This document shows positions 33,067-45,253 of a DNA stretch of 64,000 bases, one piece after another. This DNA is from Siphonodentalium dalli. Lineage: Eukaryota > Mollusca > Scaphopoda > Gadilida > Siphonodentaliidae. The notes beneath the pieces are model-generated. The model worked only from the letters and a program-made list of their open reading frames with translations. It did not search any database and was not told where the DNA came from. The stretch lies in assembly GCA_032622095.1 (NCBI GenBank), contig CP136064.1, positions 190,267,794-190,331,793 of the forward strand, given 5' to 3'. The first letter of the stretch is position 1. Each line of letters begins with the position of its first letter. The position numbers and the translations under genes are program-made.

Positions 33067-33838
33067 AGGAAGGCGAACTTTGTTACAATATCTTGCACTA
33101 TATTTCATCAATGGCGGGTTTTGGTAAATTTTTACCCCATTCAATCTCATACAAAATTTATAGCACTCGATCTATTTTATCAGAGGCTGCTTTTTGGTAA
33201 TGTTTTGCACTATTCAAATCTCGCACAAAATCCCATGTGTACATTGTCCTGTATTTTTTATAATTTGTTTTATATATCAGTTCGTTTCATCCCATATTTT
33301 AGTTGCGGGAGGTAGCGTCTGTTTCACAGCATCACCCATAGAGACAAGTTGACGTCACAGACATGATGCACCATTCGTTCGCAATATGGACACCCAATAA
33401 TTTAGTTGGTTGTTTGATTACGACATGTTCAAGATCGAAAATTGGGATCGTCAAGGTCGGTCTCGGAATATTGTTAAATGGACACAACTCGTTTAAACCT
33501 CAAACAGTACGTATACCTAATATGGAAGTCGGAACAATGCAGGTCGATAAATACACGAAACACCGTTATACTCTAAAAATAGTCTTATCGAAATCACATT
33601 AATTTGACAGCTGTTTTCAATTATTTTTTCTCACAGATTGAGACAAACGCTCTTTATGCGTACCGTATAAGGAATATATAAACAATGAACGCTCGATCTT
33701 TATTGTCTCGTGCTGATTAATTTTCCGAAAACAATATGACTTGAATAAGTCACGACATGATATGTATACATTTCATGTATTTCTCGACACATTTTGACCC
33801 CGAACGGGGCCTGACGAGGAGGGTATGTTCTTTGGCCT

Positions 33839-33910
33839 GGGGATGTAGCTCAGTGGTAGAGCGTTCGCTTTGCATGTGAAAGGCCCCGGGTTCGATCCCC
33901 GGCATCTCCA
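33839..33910 (+). tRNA. tRNA-Ala-TGC: tRNA-Ala (UGC), unit 23 gene 1
   Basis: No base change. Unit length 1,522 bp. Confidence 0.98.
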
Positions 33911-34150
33911 GCACAGTGCTTTCTTTTTATTTGTATGTATGAAGTTTTAATTGCACATGCCGCTGTTATGACTGACTGTCGTGATTTCATATACTGGAAA
34001 GTCACCATTTGTGAATCGAAACGTTCCGTCCTATATGCATAGCTATTAAATCACAACAAAGCAAATTTACCACTTCATCTGACTTCTCATCGAATAATAA
34101 ATAGCTGTCTAATGTAGTCTCCAAACTTTGACGGACAAATTCTATCAGTT

Positions 34151-34222
34151 GGGGATGTAGCTCAGTGGTAGAGCGTTCGCTTTGCATGTGAAAGGCCCCG
34201 GGTTCGATCCCCGGCATCTCCA
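34151..34222 (+). tRNA. tRNA-Ala-TGC: tRNA-Ala (UGC), unit 23 gene 2, terminator lost
   Basis: Gene body unchanged; terminator TTTGG (G at 34234); CCGTGTG linked, but without the GCAGCTG change of units 16, 19 and 21. Confidence 0.97.
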
Positions 34223-34516
34223 AGAAATACTTTGGCACGAAAGTTAAAATTCGATTATGACGGTTTTGGTGATATTAATGGATGTAAATAATAGAAACAG
34301 CTTTCCCCATCGTTTTTCCGTGTGAAATCACGAAAACGAAAAAATTACTTTTCTGTATGCTCCGATGATATGCTCCGATGCTCCGTGGTATTGTCCTTAT
34401 ATTGCAGTGTAATTTCTATCATTTTATATTGAGATTAACATACTTCTTTTTTTTCGTGGGAAATCAAAGGATTTATTATTTGTCGACAATAATATGGCCT
34501 TGCAATTTTACGGGCC

Positions 34517-34588
34517 GGGGATGTAGCTCAGTGGTAGAGCGTTCGCTTCGCATGTGAAAGGCCCCGGGTTCAATCCCCGGCATCTCCA
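34517..34588 (+). tRNA. tRNA-Ala-CGC: tRNA-Ala (CGC), unit 23 gene 3
   Basis: No base change; TTTT intact. Confidence 0.98.
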
Positions 34589-35360
34589 AGGAAGGCGAAT
34601 TTTGTTACAATATCTTGCACTATATTTCATCAATGGCGGGTTTTGGTAAATTTTTACCCCATTCAATCTCATACAAAATTTATAGCACTCGATCTATTTT
34701 ATCAGAGGCTGCTTTTTGGTAATGTTTTGCACTATTCAAATCTCGCACAAAATCCCATGTGTACATTGTCCTGTATTTTTTATAATTTGTTTTATATATC
34801 AGTTCGTTTCATCCCATATTTTAGTTGCGGGAGGTAGCGTCTGTTTCACAGCATCACCCATAGAGACAAGTTGACGTCACAGACATGATGCACCATTCGT
34901 TCGCAATATGGACACCCAATAATTTAGTTGGTTGTTTGATTACGACATGTTCAAGATCGAAAATTGGGATCGTCAAGGTCGGTCTCGGAATATTGTTAAA
35001 TGGACACAACTCGTTTAAACCTCAAACAGTACGTATACCTAATATGGAAGTCGGAACAATGCAGGTCGATAAATACACGAAACACCGTTATACTCTAAAA
35101 ATAGTCTTATCGAAATCACATTAATTTGACAGCTGTTTTCAATTATTTTTTCTCACAGATTGAGACAAACGCTCTTTATGCGTACCGTATAAGGAATATA
35201 TAAACAATGAACGCTCGATCTTTATTGTCTCGTGCTGATTAATTTTCCGAAAACAATATGACTTGAATAAGTCACGACATGATATGTATACATTTCATGT
35301 ATTTCTCGACACATTTTGACCCCGAACCGGGCCTGACGAGGAGGGTGTGTTCTTTGGCCT

Positions 35361-35432
35361 GGGGATGTAGCTCAGTGGTAGAGCGTTCGCTTTGCATGTG
35401 AAAGGCCCCGGGTTCGATCCCCGGCATCTCCA
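35361..35432 (+). tRNA. tRNA-Ala-TGC: tRNA-Ala (UGC), unit 24 gene 1
   Basis: No base change. Rarer GAACCGGG / GGGTGTG 5' flank. Unit length 1,531 bp, from a 9-bp tandem duplication at 36482-36499. Confidence 0.98.
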
Positions 35433-35672
35433 GCACAGTGCTTTCTTTTTATTTGTATGTATGAAGTTTTAATTGCACATGCCGCTGTTATGACTGACTG
35501 TCGTGATTTCATATACTGGAAAGTCACCATTTGTGAATCGAAACGTTCCGTCCTATATGCATAGCTATTAAATCACAACAAAGCAAATTTACCACTTCAT
35601 CTGACTTCTCATCGAATAATAAATAGCTGTCTAATGTAGTCTCCAAACTTTGACGGACAAATTCTATCAGTT

Positions 35673-35744
35673 GGGGATGTAGCTCAGTGGTAGAGCGTTC
35701 GCTTTGCATGTGAAAGGCCCCGGGTTCGATCCCCGGCATCTCCA
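35673..35744 (+). tRNA. tRNA-Ala-TGC: tRNA-Ala (UGC), unit 24 gene 2
   Basis: No base change; TTTT intact. Confidence 0.98.
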
Positions 35745-36038
35745 AGAAATACTTTTGCACGAAAGTTAAAATTCGATTATGACGGTTTTGGTGATATTAA
35801 TGGATGTAAATAATAGAAACAGCTTTCCCCATCGTTTTTCCGCGTGAAATCACGAAAACGAAAAAATTACTTTTCTGTATGCTCCGATGATATGCTCCGA
35901 TGCTCCGTGGTATTGTCCTTATATTGCAGTGTAATTTCTATCATTTTATATTGAGATTAACATACTTCTTTTTTTTCGTGGGAAATCAAAGGATTTATTA
36001 TTTGTCGACAATAATATGGCCTTGCAATTTTACGGGCC

Positions 36039-36110
36039 GGGGATGTAGCTCAGTGGTAGAGCGTTCGCTTCGCATGTGAAAGGCCCCGGGTTCAATCCCC
36101 GGCATCTCCA
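36039..36110 (+). tRNA. tRNA-Ala-CGC: tRNA-Ala (CGC), unit 24 gene 3
   Basis: No base change; TTTT intact. Confidence 0.98.
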
Positions 36111-36891
36111 AGGAAGGCGAATTTTGTTACAATATCTTGCACTATATTTCATCAATGGCGGGTTTTGGTAAATTTTTACCCCATTCAATCTCATACAAAA
36201 TTTATAGCACTCGATCTATTTTATCAGAGGCTGCTTTTTGGTAATGTTTTGCACTATTCAAATCTCGCACAAAATCCCATGTGTACATTGTCCTGTATTT
36301 TTTATAATTTGTTTTATATATCAGTTCGTTTCATCCCATATTTTAGTTGCGGGAGGTAGCGTCTGTTTCACAGCATCACCCATAGAGACAAGTTGACGTC
36401 ACAGACATGATGCACCATTCGTTCGCAATATGGACACCCAATAATTTAGTTGGTTGTTTGATTACGACATGTTCAAGATCGAAAATTGGGAAAATTGGGA
36501 TCGTCAAGGTCGGTCTCGGAATATTGTTAAATGGACACAACTCGTTTAAACCTCAAACAGTACGTATACCTAATATGGAAGTCGGAACAATGCAGGTCGA
36601 TAAATACACGAAACACCGTTATACTCTAAAAATAGTCTTATCGAAATCACATTAATTTGACAGCTGTTTTCAATTATTTTTTCTCACAGATTGAGACAAA
36701 CGCTCTTTATGCGTACCGTATAAGGAATATATAAACAATGAACGCTCGATCTTTATTGTCTCGTGCTGATTAATTTTCCGAAAACAATATGACTTGAATA
36801 AGTCACGACATGATATGTATACATTTCATGTATTTCTCGACACATTTTGACCCCGAACGGGGCCTGACGAGGAGGGTATGTTCTTTGGCCT

Positions 36892-36963
36892 GGGGATGTA
36901 GCTCAGTGGTAGAGCGTTCGCTTTGCATGTGAAAGGCCCCGGGTTCGATCCCCGGCATCTCCA
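36892..36963 (+). tRNA. tRNA-Ala-TGC: tRNA-Ala (UGC), unit 25 gene 1
   Basis: No base change. Unit length 1,524 bp. Confidence 0.98.
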
Positions 36964-37203
36964 GCACAGTGCTTTCTTTTTATTTGTATGTATGAAGTTT
37001 TAATTGCACATGCCGCTGTTATGACTGACTGTCGTGATTTCATATACTGGAAAGTCACCATTTGTGAATCGAAACGTTCCGTCCTATATGCATAGCTATT
37101 AAATCACAACAAAGCAAATTTACCACTTCATCTGACTTCTCATCGAATAATAAATAGCTGTCTAATGTAGTCTCCAAACTTTGACGGACAAATTATATCA
37201 GTT

Positions 37204-37275
37204 GGGGATGTAGCTCAGTGGTAGAGCGTTCGCTTTGCATGTGAAAGGCCCCGGGTTCGATCCCCGGCATCTCCA
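37204..37275 (+). tRNA. tRNA-Ala-TGC: tRNA-Ala (UGC), unit 25 gene 2
   Basis: No base change; TTTT intact. A private C-to-A lies 10 bases upstream (AATTATATC). Confidence 0.98.
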
Positions 37276-37570
37276 AGAAATACTTTTGCACGAAAGTTAA
37301 AATTCGATTATGACGGTTTTGGTGATATTAATGGATGTAAATAATAGAAACAGCTTTCCCCATCGTTTTTCCGCGTGAAATCACGAAAACGAAAAAATTA
37401 CTTTTCTGTATGCTCCGATGATATGCTCCGATGCTCCGTGGTATTGTCCTTATATTGCAGTGTAATTTCTATCATTTTATATTGAGATTAACATACTTCT
37501 TTTTTTTTCGTGGGAAATCAAAGGATTTATTATTTGTCGACAATAATATGGCCTTGCAATTTTACGGGCC

Positions 37571-37642
37571 GGGGATGTAGCTCAGTGGTAGAGCGTTCGC
37601 TTCGCATGTGAAAGGCCCCGGGTTCAATCCCCGGCATCTCCA
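37571..37642 (+). tRNA. tRNA-Ala-CGC: tRNA-Ala (CGC), unit 25 gene 3
   Basis: No base change; T-run of 9 upstream; TTTT intact. A C5 run at 37711-37715 replaces the usual C4. Confidence 0.98.
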
Positions 37643-38415
37643 AGGAAGGCGAATTTTGTTACAATATCTTGCACTATATTTCATCAATGGCGGGTTTTGG
37701 TAAATTTTTACCCCCATTCAATCTCATACAAAATTTATAGCACTCGATCTATTTTATCAGAGGCTGCTTTTTGGTAATGTTTTGCACTATTCAAATCTCG
37801 CACAAAATCCCATGTGTACATTGTCCTGTATTTTTTATAATTTGTTTTATATATCAGTTCGTTTCATCCCATATTTTAGTTGCGGGAGGTAGCGTCTGTT
37901 TCACAGCATCACCCATAGAGACAAGTTGACGTCACAGACATGATGCACCATTCGTTCGCAATATGGACACCCAATAATTTAGTTGGTTGTTTGATTACGA
38001 CATGTTCAAGATCGAAAATTGGGATCGTCAAGGTCGGTCTCGGAATATTGTTAAATGGACACAACTCGTTTAAACCTCAAACAGTACGTATACCTAATAT
38101 GGAAGTCGGAACAATGCAGGTCGATAAATACACGAAACACCGTTATACTCTAAAAATAGTCTTATCGAAATCACATTAATTTGACAGCTGTTTTCAATTA
38201 TTTTTTCTCACAGATTGAGACAAACGCTCTTTATGCGTACCGTATAAGGAATATATAAACAATGAACGCTCGATCTTTATTGTCTCGTGCTGATTAATTT
38301 TCCGAAAACAATATGACTTGAATAAGTCACGACATGATATGTATACATTTCATGTATTTCTCGACACATTTTGACCCCGAACGGGGCCTGACGAGGAGGG
38401 TATGTTCTTTGGCCT

Positions 38416-38487
38416 GGGGATGTAGCTCAGTGGTAGAGCGTTCGCTTTGCATGTGAAAGGCCCCGGGTTCGATCCCCGGCATCTCCA
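38416..38487 (+). tRNA. tRNA-Ala-TGC: tRNA-Ala (UGC), unit 26 gene 1
   Basis: No base change. Unit length 1,522 bp. Confidence 0.98.
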
Positions 38488-38727
38488 GCACAGTGCTTTC
38501 TTTTTATTTGTATGTATGAAGTTTTAATTGCACATGCCGCTGTTATGACTGACTGTCGTGATTTCATATACTGGAAAGTCACCATTTGTGAATCGAAACG
38601 TTCCGTCCTATATGCATAGCTATTAAATCACAACAAAGCAAATTTACCACTTCATCTGACTTCTCATCGAATAATAAATAGCTGTCTAATGTAGTCTCCA
38701 AACTTTGACGGACAAATTCTATCAGTT

Positions 38728-38799
38728 GGGGATGTAGCTCAGTGGTAGAGCGTTCGCTTTGCATGTGAAAGGCCCCGGGTTCGATCCCCGGCATCTCCA
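38728..38799 (+). tRNA. tRNA-Ala-TGC: tRNA-Ala (UGC), unit 26 gene 2
   Basis: No base change; TTTT intact. TTATTTTGAG in the downstream spacer is shared only with unit 28. Confidence 0.98.
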
Positions 38800-39093
38800 A
38801 GAAATACTTTTGCACGAAAGTTAAAATTCGATTATGACGGTTTTGGTGATATTAATGGATGTAAATAATAGAAACAGCTTTCCCCATCGTTTTTCCGCGT
38901 GAAATCACGAAAACGAAAAAATTACTTTTCTGTATGCTCCGATGATATGCTCCGATGCTCCGTGGTATTGTCCTTATATTGCAGTGTAATTTCTATCATT
39001 TTATTTTGAGATTAACATACTTCTTTTTTTTCGTGGGAAATCAAAGGATTTATTATTTGTCGACAATAATATGGCCTTGCAATTTTACGGGCC

Positions 39094-39165
39094 GGGGATG
39101 TAGCTCAGTGGTAGAGCGTTCGCTTCGCATGTGAAAGGCCCCGGGTTCAATCCCCGGCATCTCCA
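39094..39165 (+). tRNA. tRNA-Ala-CGC: tRNA-Ala (CGC), unit 26 gene 3, terminator lost
   Basis: CTTT terminator (C at 39177). The long spacer has the CAAATAGTACG change (C-to-T) shared by units 26-29, 31, 32 and 34. Confidence 0.97.
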
Positions 39166-39937
39166 AGGAAGGCGAACTTTGTTACAATATCTTGCACTAT
39201 ATTTCATCAATGGCGGGTTTTGGTAAATTTTTACCCCATTCAATCTCATACAAAATTTATAGCACTCGATCTATTTTATCAGAGGCTGCTTTTTGGTAAT
39301 GTTTTGCACTATTCAAATCTCGCACAAAATCCCATGTGTACATTGTCCTGTATTTTTTATAATTTGTTTTATATATCAGTTCGTTTCATCCCATATTTTA
39401 GTTGCGGGAGGTAGCGTCTGTTTCACAGCATCACCCATAGAGACAAGTTGACGTCACAGACATGATGCACCATTCGTTCGCAATATGGACACCCAATAAT
39501 TTAGTTGGTTGTTTGATTACGACATGTTCAAGATCGAAAATTGGGATCGTCAAGGTCGGTCTCGGAATATTGTTAAATGGACACAACTCGTTTAAACCTC
39601 AAATAGTACGTATACCTAATATGGAAGTCGGAACAATGCAGGTCGATAAATACACGAAACACCGTTATACTCTAAAAATAGTCTTATCGAAATCACATTA
39701 ATTTGACAGCTGTTTTCAATTATTTTTTCTCACAGATTGAGACAAACGCTCTTTATGCGTACCGTATAAGGAATATATAAACAATGAACGCTCGATCTTT
39801 ATTGTCTCGTGCTGATTAATTTTCCGAAAACAATATGACTTGAATAAGTCACGACATGATATGTATACATTTCATGTATTTCTCGACACATTTTGACCCC
39901 GAACGGGGCCTGACGAGGAGGGTATGTTCTTTGGCCT

Positions 39938-40009
39938 GGGGATGTAGCTCAGTGGTAGAGCGTTCGCTTTGCATGTGAAAGGCCCCGGGTTCGATCCCCG
40001 GCATCTCCA
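39938..40009 (+). tRNA. tRNA-Ala-TGC: tRNA-Ala (UGC), unit 27 gene 1
   Basis: No base change. Unit length 1,522 bp. Confidence 0.98.
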
Positions 40010-40249
40010 GCACAGTGCTTTCTTTTTATTTGTATGTATGAAGTTTTAATTGCACATGCCGCTGTTATGACTGACTGTCGTGATTTCATATACTGGAAAG
40101 TCACCATTTGTGAATCGAAACGTTCCGTCCTATATGCATAGCTATTAAATCACAACAAAGCAAATTTACCACTTCATCTGACTTCTCATCGAATAATAAA
40201 TAGCTGTCTAATGTAGTCTCCAAACTTTGACGGACAAATTCTATCAGTT

Positions 40250-40321
40250 GGGGATGTAGCTCAGTGGTAGAGCGTTCGCTTTGCATGTGAAAGGCCCCGG
40301 GTTCGATCCCCGGCATCTCCA
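40250..40321 (+). tRNA. tRNA-Ala-TGC: tRNA-Ala (UGC), unit 27 gene 2
   Basis: No base change; TTTT intact. Confidence 0.98.
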
Positions 40322-40615
40322 AGAAATACTTTTGCACGAAAGTTAAAATTCGATTATGACGGTTTTGGTGATATTAATGGATGTAAATAATAGAAACAGC
40401 TTTCCCCATCGTTTTTCCGCGTGAAATCACGAAAACGAAAAAATTACTTTTCTGTATGCTCCGATGATATGCTCCGATGCTCCGTGGTATTGTCCTTATA
40501 TTGCAGTGTAATTTCTATCATTTTATATTGAGATTAACATACTTCTTTTTTTTCGTGGGAAATCAAAGGATTTATTATTTGTCGACAATAATATGGCCTT
40601 GCAATTTTACGGGCC

Positions 40616-40687
40616 GGGGATGTAGCTCAGTGGTAGAGCGTTCGCTTCGCATGTGAAAGGCCCCGGGTTCAATCCCCGGCATCTCCA
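40616..40687 (+). tRNA. tRNA-Ala-CGC: tRNA-Ala (CGC), unit 27 gene 3, terminator lost
   Basis: CTTT terminator (C at 40699). Confidence 0.97.
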
Positions 40688-41459
40688 AGGAAGGCGAACT
40701 TTGTTACAATATCTTGCACTATATTTCATCAATGGCGGGTTTTGGTAAATTTTTACCCCATTCAATCTCATACAAAATTTATAGCACTCGATCTATTTTA
40801 TCAGAGGCTGCTTTTTGGTAATGTTTTGCACTATTCAAATCTCGCACAAAATCCCATGTGTACATTGTCCTGTATTTTTTATAATTTGTTTTATATATCA
40901 GTTCGTTTCATCCCATATTTTAGTTGCGGGAGGTAGCGTCTGTTTCACAGCATCACCCATAGAGACAAGTTGACGTCACAGACATGATGCACCATTCGTT
41001 CGCAATATGGACACCCAATAATTTAGTTGGTTGTTTGATTACGACATGTTCAAGATCGAAAATTGGGATCGTCAAGGTCGGTCTCGGAATATTGTTAAAT
41101 GGACACAACTCGTTTAAACCTCAAATAGTACGTATACCTAATATGGAAGTCGGAACAATGCAGGTCGATAAATACACGAAACACCGTTATACTCTAAAAA
41201 TAGTCTTATCGAAATCACATTAATTTGACAGCTGTTTTCAATTATTTTTTCTCACAGATTGAGACAAACGCTCTTTATGCGTACCGTATAAGGAATATAT
41301 AAACAATGAACGCTCGATCTTTATTGTCTCGTGCTGATTAATTTTCCGAAAACAATATGACTTGAATAAGTCACGACATGATATGTATACATTTCATGTA
41401 TTTCTCGACACATTTTGACCCCGAACGGGGCCTGACGAGGAGGGTATGTTCTTTGGCCT

Positions 41460-41531
41460 GGGGATGTAGCTCAGTGGTAGAGCGTTCGCTTTGCAAGTGA
41501 AAGGCCCCGGGTTCGATCCCCGGCATCTCCA
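41460..41531 (+). tRNA. tRNA-Ala-TGC: tRNA-Ala (UGC), unit 28 gene 1, anticodon-loop variant
   Basis: The only variant gene 1 in the window: anticodon loop TTTGCAA for TTTGCAT, a U38-to-A change next to the anticodon stem. The anticodon is unchanged. Position 38 can affect decoding accuracy, so a mild functional effect is possible. Unit length 1,522 bp. Confidence 0.96.
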
Positions 41532-41771
41532 GCACAGTGCTTTCTTTTTATTTGTATGTATGAAGTTTTAATTGCACATGCCGCTGTTATGACTGACTGT
41601 CGTGATTTCATATACTGGAAAGTCACCATTTGTGAATCGAAACGTTCCGTCCTATATGCATAGCTATTAAATCACAACAAAGCAAATTTACCACTTCATC
41701 TGACTTCTCATCGAATAATAAATAGCTGTCTAATGTAGTCTCCAAACTTTGACGGACAAATTCTATCAGTT

Positions 41772-41843
41772 GGGGATGTAGCTCAGTGGTAGAGCGTTCG
41801 CTTTGCATGTGAAAGGCCCCGGGTTCGATCCCCGGCATCTCCA
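41772..41843 (+). tRNA. tRNA-Ala-TGC: tRNA-Ala (UGC), unit 28 gene 2, terminator lost
   Basis: Gene body unchanged; terminator TTTGG (G at 41855). This is the only unit with both gene 2 and gene 3 terminators lost. Confidence 0.97.
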
Positions 41844-42137
41844 AGAAATACTTTGGCACGAAAGTTAAAATTCGATTATGACGGTTTTGGTGATATTAAT
41901 GGATGTAAATAATAGAAACAGCTTTCCCCATCGTTTTTCCGTGTGAAATCACGAAAACGAAAAAATTACTTTTCTGTATGCTCCGATGATATGCTCCGAT
42001 GCTCCGTGGTATTGTCCTTATATTGCAGTGTAATTTCTATCATTTTATTTTGAGATTAACATACTTCTTTTTTTTCGTGGGAAATCAAAGGATTTATTAT
42101 TTGTCGACAATAATATGGCCTTGCAATTTTACGGGCC

Positions 42138-42209
42138 GGGGATGTAGCTCAGTGGTAGAGCGTTCGCTTCGCATGTGAAAGGCCCCGGGTTCAATCCCCG
42201 GCATCTCCA
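42138..42209 (+). tRNA. tRNA-Ala-CGC: tRNA-Ala (CGC), unit 28 gene 3, terminator lost
   Basis: CTTT terminator (C at 42221). Confidence 0.97.
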
Positions 42210-42981
42210 AGGAAGGCGAACTTTGTTACAATATCTTGCACTATATTTCATCAATGGCGGGTTTTGGTAAATTTTTACCCCATTCAATCTCATACAAAAT
42301 TTATAGCACTCGATCTATTTTATCAGAGGCTGCTTTTTGGTAATGTTTTGCACTATTCAAATCTCGCACAAAATCCCATGTGTACATTGTCCTGTATTTT
42401 TTATAATTTGTTTTATATATCAGTTCGTTTCATCCCATATTTTAGTTGCGGGAGGTAGCGTCTGTTTCACAGCATCACCCATAGAGACAAGTTGACGTCA
42501 CAGACATGATGCACCATTCGTTCGCAATATGGACACCCAATAATTTAGTTGGTTGTTTGATTACGACATGTTCAAGATCGAAAATTGGGATCGTCAAGGT
42601 CGGTCTCGGAATATTGTTAAATGGACACAACTCGTTTAAACCTCAAATAGTACGTATACCTAATATGGAAGTCGGAACAATGCAGGTCGATAAATACACG
42701 AAACACCGTTATACTCTAAAAATAGTCTTATCGAAATCACATTAATTTGACAGCTGTTTTCAATTATTTTTTCTCACAGATTGAGACAAACGCTCTTTAT
42801 GCGTACCGTATAAGGAATATATAAACAATGAACGCTCGATCTTTATTGTCTCGTGCTGATTAATTTTCCGAAAACAATATGACTTGAATAAGTCACGACA
42901 TGATATGTATACATTTCATGTATTTCTCGACACATTTTGACCCCGAACGGGGCCTGACGAGGAGGGTATGTTCTTTGGCCT

Positions 42982-43053
42982 GGGGATGTAGCTCAGTGGT
43001 AGAGCGTTCGCTTTGCATGTGAAAGGCCCCGGGTTCGATCCCCGGCATCTCCA
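42982..43053 (+). tRNA. tRNA-Ala-TGC: tRNA-Ala (UGC), unit 29 gene 1
   Basis: No base change. Unit length 1,522 bp; first unit of the 4,566-bp duplicated block. Confidence 0.98.
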
Positions 43054-43293
43054 GCACAGTGCTTTCTTTTTATTTGTATGTATGAAGTTTTAATTGCACA
43101 TGCCGCTGTTATGACTGACTGTCGTGATTTCATATACTGGAAAGTCACCATTTGTGAATCGAAACGTTCCGTCCTATATGCATAGCTATTAAATCACAAC
43201 AAAGCAAATTTACCACTTCATCTGACTTCTCATCGAATAATAAATAGCTGTCTAATGTAGTCTCCAAACTTTGACGGACAAATTCTATCAGTT

Positions 43294-43365
43294 GGGGATG
43301 TAGCTCAGTGGTAGAGCGTTCGCTTTGCATGTGAAAGGCCCCGGGTTCGATCCCCGGCATCTCCA
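43294..43365 (+). tRNA. tRNA-Ala-TGC: tRNA-Ala (UGC), unit 29 gene 2
   Basis: No base change; TTTT intact. Confidence 0.98.
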
Positions 43366-43659
43366 AGAAATACTTTTGCACGAAAGTTAAAATTCGATTA
43401 TGACGGTTTTGGTGATATTAATGGATGTAAATAATAGAAACAGCTTTCCCCATCGTTTTTCCGCGTGAAATCACGAAAACGAAAAAATTACTTTTCTGTA
43501 TGCTCCGATGATATGCTCCGATGCTCCGTGGTATTGTCCTTATATTGCAGTGTAATTTCTATCATTTTATATTGAGATTAACATACTTCTTTTTTTTCGT
43601 GGGAAATCAAAGGATTTATTATTTGTCGACAATAATATGGCCTTGCAATTTTACGGGCC

Positions 43660-43731
43660 GGGGATGTAGCTCAGTGGTAGAGCGTTCGCTTCGCATGTGA
43701 AAGGCCCCGGGTTCAATCCCCGGCATCTCCA
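43660..43731 (+). tRNA. tRNA-Ala-CGC: tRNA-Ala (CGC), unit 29 gene 3
   Basis: No base change; TTTT intact. GTCAGTCTC in the long spacer near 44122 is shared only with unit 32. Confidence 0.98.
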
Positions 43732-44503
43732 AGGAAGGCGAATTTTGTTACAATATCTTGCACTATATTTCATCAATGGCGGGTTTTGGTAAATTTTTAC
43801 CCCATTCAATCTCATACAAAATTTATAGCACTCGATCTATTTTATCAGAGGCTGCTTTTTGGTAATGTTTTGCACTATTCAAATCTCGCACAAAATCCCA
43901 TGTGTACATTGTCCTGTATTTTTTATAATTTGTTTTATATATCAGTTCGTTTCATCCCATATTTTAGTTGCGGGAGGTAGCGTCTGTTTCACAGCATCAC
44001 CCATAGAGACAAGTTGACGTCACAGACATGATGCACCATTCGTTCGCAATATGGACACCCAATAATTTAGTTGGTTGTTTGATTACGACATGTTCAAGAT
44101 CGAAAATTGGGATCGTCAAGGTCAGTCTCGGAATATTGTTAAATGGACACAACTCGTTTAAACCTCAAATAGTACGTATACCTAATATGGAAGTCGGAAC
44201 AATGCAGGTCGATAAATACACGAAACACCGTTATACTCTAAAAATAGTCTTATCGAAATCACATTAATTTGACAGCTGTTTTCAATTATTTTTTCTCACA
44301 GATTGAGACAAACGCTCTTTATGCGTACCGTATAAGGAATATATAAACAATGAACGCTCGATCTTTATTGTCTCGTGCTGATTAATTTTCCGAAAACAAT
44401 ATGACTTGAATAAGTCACGACATGATATGTATACATTTCATGTATTTCTCGACACATTTTGACCCCGAACGGGGCCTGACGAGGAGGGTATGTTCTTTGG
44501 CCT

Positions 44504-44575
44504 GGGGATGTAGCTCAGTGGTAGAGCGTTCGCTTTGCATGTGAAAGGCCCCGGGTTCGATCCCCGGCATCTCCA
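44504..44575 (+). tRNA. tRNA-Ala-TGC: tRNA-Ala (UGC), unit 30 gene 1
   Basis: No base change. Unit length 1,522 bp. Confidence 0.98.
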
Positions 44576-44815
44576 GCACAGTGCTTTCTTTTTATTTGTA
44601 TGTATGAAGTTTTAATTGCACATGCCGCTGTTATGACTGACTGTCGTGATTTCATATACTGGAAAGTCACCATTTGTGAATCGAAACGTTCCGTCCTATA
44701 TGCATAGCTATTAAATCACAACAAAGCAAATTTACCACTTCATCTGACTTCTCATCGAATAATAAATAGCTGTCTAATGTAGTCTCCAAACTTTGACGGA
44801 CAAATTCTATCAGTT

Positions 44816-44887
44816 GGGGATGTAGCTCAGTGGTAGATCGTTCGCTTTGCATGTGAAAGGCCCCGGGTTCGATCCCCGGCATCTCCA
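44816..44887 (+). tRNA. tRNA-Ala-TGC: tRNA-Ala (UGC), unit 30 gene 2, D-stem mismatch and terminator lost
   Basis: D-stem GAGC is GATC: G24 to U opposite C11, breaking one of four D-stem pairs. The terminator also reads TTTGG (G at 44899). Two defects in one copy suggest reduced or lost function, though the A box (before the change) and B box are intact. Could be a decaying gene. Confidence 0.9.
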
Positions 44888-45181
44888 AGAAATACTTTGG
44901 CACGAAAGTTAAAATTCGATTATGACGGTTTTGGTGATATTAATGGATGTAAATAATAGAAACAGCTTTCCCCATCGTTTTTCCGTGTGAAATCACGAAA
45001 ACGAAAAAATTACTTTTCTGTATGCTCCGATGATATGCTCCGATGCTCCGTGGTATTGTCCTTATATTGCAGTGTAATTTCTATCATTTTATATTGAGAT
45101 TAACATACTTCTTTTTTTTCGTGGGAAATCAAAGGATTTATTATTTGTCGACAATAATATGGCCTTGCAATTTTACGGGCC

Positions 45182-45253
45182 GGGGATGTAGCTCAGTGGT
45201 AGAGCGTTCGCTTCGCATGTGAAAGGCCCCGGGTTCAATCCCCGGCATCTCCA
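45182..45253 (+). tRNA. tRNA-Ala-CGC: tRNA-Ala (CGC), unit 30 gene 3
   Basis: No base change; TTTT intact. Confidence 0.98.
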
